A stretch of 7,780 bases of DNA, taken from assembly GCA_013695265.1 (NCBI GenBank), contig JACDAU010000306.1, positions 1 through 7,780 on the forward strand. Reading direction: 5' to 3'. Made by a program: the position numbers and the translations under genes. The stretch is from Chloroflexia bacterium. GTDB lineage: Bacteria; Chloroflexota; Chloroflexia; Thermobaculales; Thermobaculaceae. Below, one piece after another: positions 1 through 5,569 of the stretch; position 1 is the first letter of the stretch; every line of letters begins with the position of its first letter. Under the pieces are notes generated by a model. It searched no databases and was not told the DNA's origin. It saw nothing but the letters and a program-made list of their open reading frames with translations.

Positions 1-653
1 TCCTCGGGCTTACCGTACCGGCCTAGCGGTATCTGCCCGAGGACGTATTGCCGCGCCTCTTCAGAAAGCCCCGCGACGATGTCGGTCTCAATCCAACCCG
101 GCGCAACAGCGTTCGCCGTGATGTTCTTGCTGGCAAATTCCCTGGCTAGCGATTTCGTAAGTCCTAAGAGACCGGCCTTTGAAGCAGCATAGTTTGCCTG
201 GCCAGCGTTGCCCATCTGCCCCACGACAGAGGAAATGTTGATGATCCGGCCCCAACGGGCGCGAAGCATGTGCCGGGATGCCAGTTTGCTGCAGAGATAG
301 GCACCCTTCAGATTCGTGTCCAGAACGGCGTCCCAGTCCTCCTCAGAAAGGCGCATGATGAGCTGGTCGCGTGTGATACCCGCGTTGTTGACGAGAATGT
401 CGAGCCGGTTCCACCGCTCCACCGTCGCCTTGACAGCGGCCTCGGCGCCCTCCCGCGTGCCAATATCGCCCTGCACCATGATCGCATCCACCCCGGCAAC
501 CTTCGCCGCGGCCACGACCTCCTCCGCAGCCAGTTGGTTCTGATTAAAATTGACGGCAACGTGCGCGCCCTCAGACGCGAGCTTGAGTGCGATCGCCCGG
601 CCAATGCCCCGTGAGCCGCCCGTTACCAGGGCGACTCTGCCGCTTAGTTCCAC
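1..653 (-). CDS. fabG: 3-oxoacyl-ACP reductase FabG-type SDR (partial, C-terminus off the left edge)
   Basis: Classical short-chain dehydrogenase/reductase, most likely the NADPH-dependent reductase of 3-oxoacyl-ACP in cytosolic fatty acid elongation. The 217 visible residues start VELSGRVALVTGG. They carry the cofactor glycine motif TGGSRGIG (residues 11-18), the NNAG motif (89-92) and a complete catalytic set: Ser142, Tyr155 and Lys159, with the same spacing as E. coli FabG Ser138/Tyr151/Lys155. The motif NAVAPGWIETD (181-191) is also typical. FabG proteins are about 245 residues, so roughly 30 C-terminal residues are missing. The start is a GTG at 653-651, preceded by AGGGAGG inside the last codons of the upstream HD gene. 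Only 3 bases separate the two genes, which implies cotranscription and probably coupled translation. Because many SDRs share this pattern, the exact substrate is inferred; no acyl carrier protein or other fab gene is visible beside it. Confidence 0.88.
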   Translation of the reverse strand, partial: MELSGRVALVTGGSRGIGRAIALKLASEGAHVAVNFNQNQLAAEEVVAAAKVAGVDAIMVQGDIGTREGAEAAVKATVERWNRLDILVNNAGITRDQLIMRLSEEDWDAVLDTNLKGAYLCSKLASRHMLRARWGRIINISSVVGQMGNAGQANYAASKAGLLGLTKSLAREFASKNITANAVAPGWIETDIVAGLSEEARQYVLGQIPLGRYGKPE

Positions 654-656
654 CGC

Positions 657-1229
657 CTACCTCCCTGTGTTCGCGCCGTCCAGATCTAACTTCGGCGCGA
701 TTGCTTGAAGCGATGCCACTACATGTCCGATGTGCTCGTCGAGCGGTACGCCAAGATCCTCCGCCCCATGTTGGATGTCCTCACGACTCACCGCACGGGC
801 GAACGCCTTGTCCTTCAACTTCTTTTTTACGGCGCGCACGTCTACCTCGTGCAGGCTGCGGGACGGCCGGACCATCGCGACCGCCATCACAAAACCACTC
901 AACTCGTCGACCGCGTAGAGCGCCTTGTCGAGCGCGTTGGTACGCGAAATCTCGAGGTAGTCGGCGTGGGCCTGAATCGCATGGATCACAGCATCGGGCA
1001 CGCCTTGCTCCTCAAGAATCGGCTTACCCAGGGCGGGGTGCTGATGCGGTTCAGGGTGCATCTCATAATCGAAGTCATGCAGGAGGCCGGTCACAGCCCA
1101 TAACTCCTCGTCCTCGCCGAGGCGCTGAGCATACCCACGCAACGCGGCCTCGACGGCCAACGAGTGCTTGATCAGGTGCGGCAGTGTCGTGTACTGCCGC
1201 AGCAGCGCGTTCGCTTCATCTCGGGTCAT
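657..1229 (-). CDS. HD-domain phosphohydrolase, small predicted hydrolase
   Basis: A 190-residue single-domain protein of the HD metal-dependent phosphohydrolase superfamily. The metal-binding set is present: His22 (LIKHSLAVE), His51-Asp52 (GLLHDFDYE) and Asp108 (AVDELSG). His83 and His88 (HAIQAHADY) are possible additional ligands. The arrangement matches the stand-alone HDIG-type hydrolases that act on phosphomonoesters or phosphodiesters, often nucleotides. The real substrate cannot be read from the sequence. No signal peptide or membrane segment is seen, so it is probably cytosolic. The ATG at 1229-1227 is preceded by GAGGAG six bases upstream, which supports this start. It is the first gene of a two-gene minus-strand unit with the FabG-type reductase and diverges from the amidase gene. 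The last residues (DLDGANTGR) are outside the fold and overlap the ribosome binding site of the next gene. Confidence 0.85.
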   Translation of the reverse strand: MTRDEANALLRQYTTLPHLIKHSLAVEAALRGYAQRLGEDEELWAVTGLLHDFDYEMHPEPHQHPALGKPILEEQGVPDAVIHAIQAHADYLEISRTNALDKALYAVDELSGFVMAVAMVRPSRSLHEVDVRAVKKKLKDKAFARAVSREDIQHGAEDLGVPLDEHIGHVVASLQAIAPKLDLDGANTGR

Positions 1230-1273
1230 TGACTCTCCTCAAACTCAACCGGACGTCTGGAACGTGACGCACC

Positions 1274-1282
1274 AGTATATCA
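1274..1282 (-). promoter_or_regulatory. Candidate extended -10 promoter for the HD/fabG pair
   Basis: Read on the minus strand, the sequence is TGATATACT: an extended -10 element (TG, one base, then TATACT, 5 of 6 matches to TATAAT). The -35 position 17 bases upstream (AAAGGA) is poor, as is common for extended -10 promoters. Transcription would start near 1267, giving a leader of about 38 bases before the ATG at 1229 with its GAGGAG ribosome site. No other equally good element lies in the divergent region on this strand. The call is from motif reading only. Confidence 0.5.
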
Positions 1283-1320
1283 CCCGGCTTTATGCGTCCT
1301 TTAGACGAACGCGCCACATA

Positions 1321-1350
1321 TTGACGCACGGTTTAGCTTCGATGCATAGA
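1321..1350 (+). promoter_or_regulatory. Weak candidate promoter for the amidase gene
   Basis: TTGACG (1321-1326, 5 of 6 matches to the -35 consensus) is followed 18 bases later by CATAGA (1345-1350, only 3 of 6 matches to the -10). Transcription would begin near 1357 and leave a leader of about 60 bases before the GTG at 1418. The good -35 and the suitable distance support it; the poor -10 argues against it. An alternative sigma factor cannot be excluded. Confidence 0.3.
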
Positions 1351-1404
1351 CTCAACGGTGGATGGCTGTATCGTCGTCCGTAGATGTACCGCGTTCACTT
1401 ACGA

Positions 1405-1412
1405 GGGAGGAG
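1405..1412 (+). promoter_or_regulatory. Strong ribosome binding site that fixes the amidase start
   Basis: GGGAGGAG ends five bases before the GTG at 1418. The frame is open further upstream to another GTG at 1358, but that one has no Shine-Dalgarno sequence and would put 20 polar, Cys- and Arg-containing residues ahead of the signal peptide. The GTG at 1418 places the positively charged n-region directly before the hydrophobic core, as expected for a secreted protein. Confidence 0.8.
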
Positions 1413-1417
1413 ATTCC

Positions 1418-3199
1418 GTGTTTCGTATCCTACCTAAGCACAGGGTGCTATATCTGTCCCCGCTTCTCGCGGTGCTTTTTGCCTTGCTAGGCTCCGCCCC
1501 GCTGACGGTATCGGGTGCCGTGCGCGACGGCAGTATTCGGGCCGAGACGTGGACGGAGACCGCGGAGGAGCGCGCCGAGTCCGCCGGCCGGGCGGAGACG
1601 TATTATGGCAGCTACAAGCTCCAGACGTTTGACTCGGTGCGGCACCATACAAGCTTCGAGTTCAATGCGGTAGCGGCGCGATGGGACGCGACGCTGCTCG
1701 AAAACTCCGACGTGCTGCTGTTCTTGAGAACGAGTCGCGATAACCGTGGTTGGTCCCCATGGTCAACGGTCGAGCCGGAGAATGACGCGGCGTCCAATAC
1801 AGGCACCAACTTCGGAAACCTCCTGATAAAGCGGGGCGCCTACATGCAGTATCGTGTGCAACTTACTGCACCGGCGCGCGGGAAGCTCCCGGATGTTTCC
1901 TCGATCAGCTTCACGTTCATCGACTCCCGCGAGGGACCGGAGACCCGAGGCGCAGCCAGCGGCGTCGCATATGCGGCGGAGATCGGACCCCGTGTGATCA
2001 GCCGCACGCAGTGGGGCGCGGAGGAGCAACTGCGCTTCGATGGTAACGGGCGCGAGACTTGGGGTCGGCAGTACACACGCCCTACGAAGGCGATCATCCA
2101 CGAGACGGTGACGCTCAATCACGACCCGAATCCCGCGGCCACGGTGCGCGCCATCTATTACTATCACGCCGTAACCCGCGGTTGGGGCGACATAGGATAC
2201 AACTTCCTGGTAGACGAGCAGGGCCGGATCTACGAAGGCCGGGCTGGCGGTGAGAACGTGGTCGGGGGACACGCACGGTGCTTCAATTGGGGGACGATCG
2301 GCATCGCCGCGCTCGGTGAGTACAACTCCGCCCGACCGAGTTTGGCGATGATCCGGGCTATTGAAGATATACTCGTCTGGAAGTTCCGCGCGAACAAGAT
2401 CAACCCATACGGGCATGGGGTCCTCGGCTCGTATGCATCGAGGGACATCCCGAACATCGCCGCTCACGTCGATCTGGACGGTATGTGTGGCAACAGTCAT
2501 CAGGATCCGGGTAAGAACTTGTATTCCCAGTTCCCGTCCATTCGGCGCAACGTAGCCAGGCGTCTGGCAGGCGTGACCGGTACCGCTGGTCCAGTCGTTG
2601 ATCGGCCCGCCCCATCGGCGCCGGCCAGAGGCGGCGTCAAGGAACCGAGTTATACGGTGCGCACCGGTGGCCTCGGCCTCTCGCTACGATCAAAGCCGGG
2701 AATGAACGGACAGATCATCGCGGTACTGGGTGATGGCATAGTGGTGCAGGAGATCACCAGCCCGATCGACGGCTGGGTGAAGTCGGTGTATCAGGGCAAG
2801 ACAGGCTACTTGTGGCACGAGTATCTACTAGAGCGCCGCGCAGCCGTACCGCCTCCGGCCCGGCGAGCGCCCGGTCGGCTTCGGCCCGGAGCGAGCGCGG
2901 TGATTCGCGGCACACCGGGCGCACTCAACCTGCGTCAGGGACCGGGCATGGAGTCGCCCGTGGTCGCCAAGATGTGGGAGGGACTCGGCGTTACGATCAC
3001 CGGTCCCGCCCAGAGCGGATGGTATCCCGTCGTATATACGGACGGCTCCGGCAAGGAGTTGACTGGATGGACCTGGGGGAAGTACCTGAAGCCAGGCGCC
3101 TCGCGCGGCAGGCAGGCGGCTGGTACCGCGATGCTTGCGGGCACATTGGGCATCCCTGCGTGGAACTGGCGCAGGAGGCGGCGGGACCAGATGACGTAG
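1418..3199 (+). CDS. Secreted N-acetylmuramoyl-L-alanine amidase (PGRP/Amidase_2) with two SH3b domains
   Basis: A 593-residue exported cell-wall hydrolase that should cut the bond between N-acetylmuramic acid and the L-alanine of the stem peptide. Residues 1 to about 33 form a signal peptide (charged FRILPKHR, then a Leu/Ala-rich core). Residues about 60-170 form a beta-rich domain with the pattern RTSRDNRGWSPWSTV. The PGRP/Amidase_2 domain spans about 190-385 and begins ISRTQWGA. Zinc ligands are His228 (IIHETV) and His350 (AAHVD), with Asp363 (HQDPGKNLY) the likely third. Tyr261 (DIGYNF) matches the catalytic tyrosine position of T7 lysozyme. Two bacterial SH3 domains follow (about 411-472, LSLRSKPG; about 492-559, LNLRQGPG), probably for wall binding, joined by Pro/Ala/Arg-rich linkers. 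The C-terminus is a short hydrophobic stretch followed by five arginines. It is likely transcribed alone and ends at the terminator at 3243-3278. The family call is firm; the biological role (wall remodelling or lysis of competitors) is open. Confidence 0.9.
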   Translation: MFRILPKHRVLYLSPLLAVLFALLGSAPLTVSGAVRDGSIRAETWTETAEERAESAGRAETYYGSYKLQTFDSVRHHTSFEFNAVAARWDATLLENSDVLLFLRTSRDNRGWSPWSTVEPENDAASNTGTNFGNLLIKRGAYMQYRVQLTAPARGKLPDVSSISFTFIDSREGPETRGAASGVAYAAEIGPRVISRTQWGAEEQLRFDGNGRETWGRQYTRPTKAIIHETVTLNHDPNPAATVRAIYYYHAVTRGWGDIGYNFLVDEQGRIYEGRAGGENVVGGHARCFNWGTIGIAALGEYNSARPSLAMIRAIEDILVWKFRANKINPYGHGVLGSYASRDIPNIAAHVDLDGMCGNSHQDPGKNLYSQFPSIRRNVARRLAGVTGTAGPVVDRPAPSAPARGGVKEPSYTVRTGGLGLSLRSKPGMNGQIIAVLGDGIVVQEITSPIDGWVKSVYQGKTGYLWHEYLLERRAAVPPPARRAPGRLRPGASAVIRGTPGALNLRQGPGMESPVVAKMWEGLGVTITGPAQSGWYPVVYTDGSGKELTGWTWGKYLKPGASRGRQAAGTAMLAGTLGIPAWNWRRRRRDQMT

Positions 3200-3200
3200 C

Positions 3201-3229
3201 TTTACAACGCCGAGCGTTCTGAATATAAT
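3201..3229 (+). promoter_or_regulatory. Near-consensus sigma-70-type promoter of greA-lysS
   Basis: TTTACA (3201-3206, 5 of 6 matches) is separated by exactly 17 bases from TATAAT (3224-3229, a perfect -10). It starts two bases after the amidase stop codon. The start point would be near 3236, so the first structured part of the RNA is the terminator hairpin beginning at 3243. No comparably good promoter lies between that hairpin and the greA start. Confidence 0.75.
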
Positions 3230-3242
3230 AGGCGGGCAGAGG

Positions 3243-3278
3243 GAACTGAGGGTGTAAGCTGCCCTCAGTTCTTTTGTT
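3243..3278 (+). terminator. Intrinsic terminator in the greA leader, also downstream of the amidase
   Basis: A perfect 10-base-pair stem (3243-3252 with 3262-3271, built on AACTGAGGG and CCCTCAGTT) closes a 9-base loop and is followed by TTTTGTT. This is a normal Rho-independent terminator for the amidase mRNA. It also lies about 7 to 40 bases downstream of the predicted greA start point, so it should release a short RNA of about 40 bases unless polymerase reads through into greA. Confidence 0.85.
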
Positions 3279-3337
3279 ATCTTTAGACCCGCTATCGTCT
3301 CACCGGCGCTTGCGGGAACAGGCATAGAGAAATCACG

Positions 3338-3817
3338 ATGAGCAGCACAGAACGAGTTCCACTGACGCAGCAGGGCCTGGACGACCTCCAGACCGAAGTT
3401 GATCACCTGCGCACCGTTGAGCGCACCCGTGTGTCGGAGCGGATCAAGGAAGCAAAGGAAGGCGGCGACATCTCCGAGAGCGGAGAGTACGAGGATGCCA
3501 AGCGGGCGCAGGCGTTCCTGGAGGGTCGTATCCGCGAGATCGAGCGTGTCCTTGCAAAGGCCGACCTTATCGATCCGATGTCAGCGCAGCAGGGCCTGGT
3601 GACCCTCGGCTCGAAGGTGACCGTCGATGAGGAGGGCGAGCGCTCAACCTACACCATTGTGAGCGCCGCCGAATCCGGGCGCAAGAACGGCGAGATGCGT
3701 ATCTCCAATCAGAGCAAAGTCGGCGCGGCGCTGCTGGGCCGCCGCGTTGGTGAGCGGGTGCCTGTTGCCACGCCCAATGGCGAGACCATTAAACTCACCA
3801 TCGTCTCCGTCGAGTAG
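3338..3817 (+). CDS. greA: Transcription elongation factor GreA
   Basis: A 159-residue protein of usual GreA length (E. coli 158). GreA enters the secondary channel of RNA polymerase and stimulates cleavage of backtracked RNA, rescuing stalled complexes. The N-terminal coiled-coil (about 8-77) carries the acidic tip GDISESGEYEDAK; Asp44 and Glu47 match E. coli Asp41 and Glu44, which coordinate the catalytic metal. The C-terminal FKBP-like domain includes ALLGRRVGERVPVATPNGE (131-149). The ATG is preceded only by a weak purine-rich site (AGAGAAA, 3326-3332). The gene has its own strong promoter, followed at once by an intrinsic terminator in the leader, and lysS begins 11 bases after its stop, so the two are probably cotranscribed. 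Confidence 0.96.
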   Translation: MSSTERVPLTQQGLDDLQTEVDHLRTVERTRVSERIKEAKEGGDISESGEYEDAKRAQAFLEGRIREIERVLAKADLIDPMSAQQGLVTLGSKVTVDEEGERSTYTIVSAAESGRKNGEMRISNQSKVGAALLGRRVGERVPVATPNGETIKLTIVSVE

Positions 3818-3828
3818 GCCTAACCGTC

Positions 3829-5319
3829 TTGCAGCACCCCAACGAGCAGCAGGCGTTTCGACTCGCGAAACGGGAGCGACTCCTGGCTACCGGTACCAAT
3901 CCGTACCCATCTCGGACAGGCCGCACTCATCTTGCCCGCAATGTGGTTGAGGGACTGGACGAGATGACCGACCAGCAGGTTCTGCTGGCCGGCCGATTGG
4001 GACCGCCGCGAAACATGGGGAAGACGGTTTTCGTGGATCTCGTTGATGGATCGGGCAAGATCCAGCTCCTCTGCCGCCTCAACACGTTGGGGGCGGAGGG
4101 TCTTGATTTTCTGAAAGCCGACCTGGACATCGGCGACATCGTGGAGGTCGCAGGCACGCCCATGCGGACGCGAACTGGTGAACCATCGCTGGATGTTGCT
4201 GCATTGCGCCTGCTGACAAAGGCATTGAATCCGCCTCCCGACAAGTGGCACGGTCTGCAAGATGTCGAGACCCGCTACCGGCAGCGCTACGTCGACCTCC
4301 TGGTCAATCCGGAGGTTCGGGGCGTATTCCTGCGCCGCGCCGAAATTGTGTCCGCGATGCGCCGGTATCTTGACGGGCGCGGTTTTGTTGAGGTGGAGAC
4401 GCCGATCCTGCAACCGATCTACGGCGGTGGCGCGGCAAAGGCGTTCACGACCCACCACAGTGCGCTGGATCAAACGCTGTACTTGCGTATAGCGACGGAA
4501 CTGTACCTCAAGCGGCTCCTTGTCGGTGGGATCGAGCGCGTGTATGAGATCGGCAAGGATTTCCGCAATGAAGGCACGAGCACGAAGCACAGCCCGGAAT
4601 TCACGCAGATGGAGCTGTACCAGAGTTACGCGGACTATCACGACATCATGACCCTCGTCGAGGACATGGTTGCCACGCTCGCGCACGAGGTGAACGGCTC
4701 GACGCAAACGAGCTTTCGCGGCCACGACATCGACCTTGCCCCTCCCTGGACGCGGCAGCCGCTTCGAGAGGCTATCCAGCGGGTAACCGGGGTTGATTAC
4801 GCACGCCACGCTGACTCTGGATCGCTAGCTGCGGCTGTGCTTGCGGCCGGTATCGAGGCACGGCCTGGTGCGACCCGAGCACAACTCATCGACGAGTTGC
4901 TGGACAATACCGAACCAGCACTTATACAGCCGACCTTTCTCACTGATTACCCGGTGGAGTTATCGCCGTTCGCGAAACGCAAAACGGAGGAACCCGGCCT
5001 CACCGAGCGATTCGAGTTCTTCATCGGTGGCATCGAGGTCGGCAATGCGTTCACGGAGTTGAACGACCCGGTAGACCAGGACGCACGCTTCCGAGAGCAG
5101 GCAGCGGACCGCGAGGCTGGCAACAACGAGACGAACCCGTATGACGAGGACTTCGTGAACGCCCTGATGTACGGCATGCCACCAACAGGCGGGCTTGGCA
5201 TCGGCATTGACCGCCTCGTCATGGTGCTGACCAATAGCCCCTCGATCCGCGATGTTATCCTCTTCCCGCACATGCGGACCCTCAGCATAGAAGGCGAGCC
5301 GACACAGGGCGCGACATAA
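3829..5319 (+). CDS. lysS: Lysyl-tRNA synthetase, class II
   Basis: A 496-residue class II LysRS (E. coli about 505) that charges tRNA-Lys with lysine in the cytosol. The N-terminal OB-fold anticodon-binding domain (about 50-130) includes LLAGRLGPPRNMGKTVFVDL. Class II motif 1 lies around 170-193 (GFVEVETPIL), motif 2 around 240-263 (IGKDFRNEGT, then HSPEFTQMELY) and motif 3 around 455-480 (GLGIGIDRLVM). TELYLKRLLVGG (223-234) is also characteristic. The start is taken as a TTG at 3829: no ATG or GTG lies in frame between an upstream stop at 3790-3792 and residue 46, and a start at Met46 would delete RLAKRERLLATGTNPYP, which fits the normal LysRS N-terminus. There is no strong Shine-Dalgarno sequence (AGG at 3816-3818 only), so translation may depend on coupling to greA. 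All catalytic motifs look intact. Confidence 0.95.
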   Translation: MQHPNEQQAFRLAKRERLLATGTNPYPSRTGRTHLARNVVEGLDEMTDQQVLLAGRLGPPRNMGKTVFVDLVDGSGKIQLLCRLNTLGAEGLDFLKADLDIGDIVEVAGTPMRTRTGEPSLDVAALRLLTKALNPPPDKWHGLQDVETRYRQRYVDLLVNPEVRGVFLRRAEIVSAMRRYLDGRGFVEVETPILQPIYGGGAAKAFTTHHSALDQTLYLRIATELYLKRLLVGGIERVYEIGKDFRNEGTSTKHSPEFTQMELYQSYADYHDIMTLVEDMVATLAHEVNGSTQTSFRGHDIDLAPPWTRQPLREAIQRVTGVDYARHADSGSLAAAVLAAGIEARPGATRAQLIDELLDNTEPALIQPTFLTDYPVELSPFAKRKTEEPGLTERFEFFIGGIEVGNAFTELNDPVDQDARFREQAADREAGNNETNPYDEDFVNALMYGMPPTGGLGIGIDRLVMVLTNSPSIRDVILFPHMRTLSIEGEPTQGAT

Positions 5320-5485
5320 CCTCGCACGAACCGCATGATCCCACCGAGTTGTGGACAGTATCCTGGTGCTACACCACTGCCAGCTCGGGCACCGATACGA
5401 GTTCAGATGTGAACCTTCCCTTCGTGCCGGATTGAAGTATACTACTCGGCATCAATACCCCGCGATCAGCTCTCGCCTTCGGATG

Positions 5486-5516
5486 TTGACCGTTTGCTGC
5501 CGCAGCAGGCTTTAAG
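5486..5516 (+). promoter_or_regulatory. Candidate promoter with internal palindromic operator before the solute-binding protein gene
   Basis: TTGACC (5486-5491, 5 of 6 matches to -35) and TTTAAG (5511-5516, 4 of 6 to -10) are 19 bases apart. The spacer contains the perfect palindrome TGCTGCCGCAGCA (5495-5507, central C). A repressor bound there would cover both promoter elements, as expected for a sugar-responsive regulator, but no regulator gene is visible and the spacing is longer than ideal. The rest of the 250-base region 5320-5569 holds no gene that I can see, only short weak inverted repeats. Confidence 0.35.
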
Positions 5517-5569
5517 GCGCGGGATCGCGGTGGCGGGATGAAGGCGATACAGGCTCCAAGGAGGCAACC

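Noticed and set aside
1358..1417. Longer amidase form starting at an upstream GTG
   Set aside because: It adds 20 residues ahead of the signal peptide and has no ribosome site, whereas the GTG at 1418 has GGGAGGAG five bases upstream.
1763..2500. Minus-strand open frame of 245 codons inside the amidase gene
   Set aside because: The opposite strand encodes the PGRP domain with its zinc ligands. The antisense product shows no domain pattern.
3820..4809. Long minus-strand open frame (329 codons) opposite lysS
   Set aside because: It is fully antisense to an unmistakable LysRS gene, lacks recognisable motifs, and is explained by GC-rich codon bias creating open antisense frames.
5364..5414. Short inverted repeats after lysS (TGGTG-CTA-CACCA at 5364-5376; GTTCA-GATG-TGAAC at 5401-5414) as terminator or tRNA arm
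   Set aside because: Stems of only five pairs, no T-run, and no surrounding cloverleaf, so neither a terminator nor a tRNA can be supported.
5438..5443. TATACT as a -10 element for the solute-binding protein gene
   Set aside because: No usable -35 at 16-18 bases and no extended -10 TG. It remains possible with an activator but is not supported by sequence alone.
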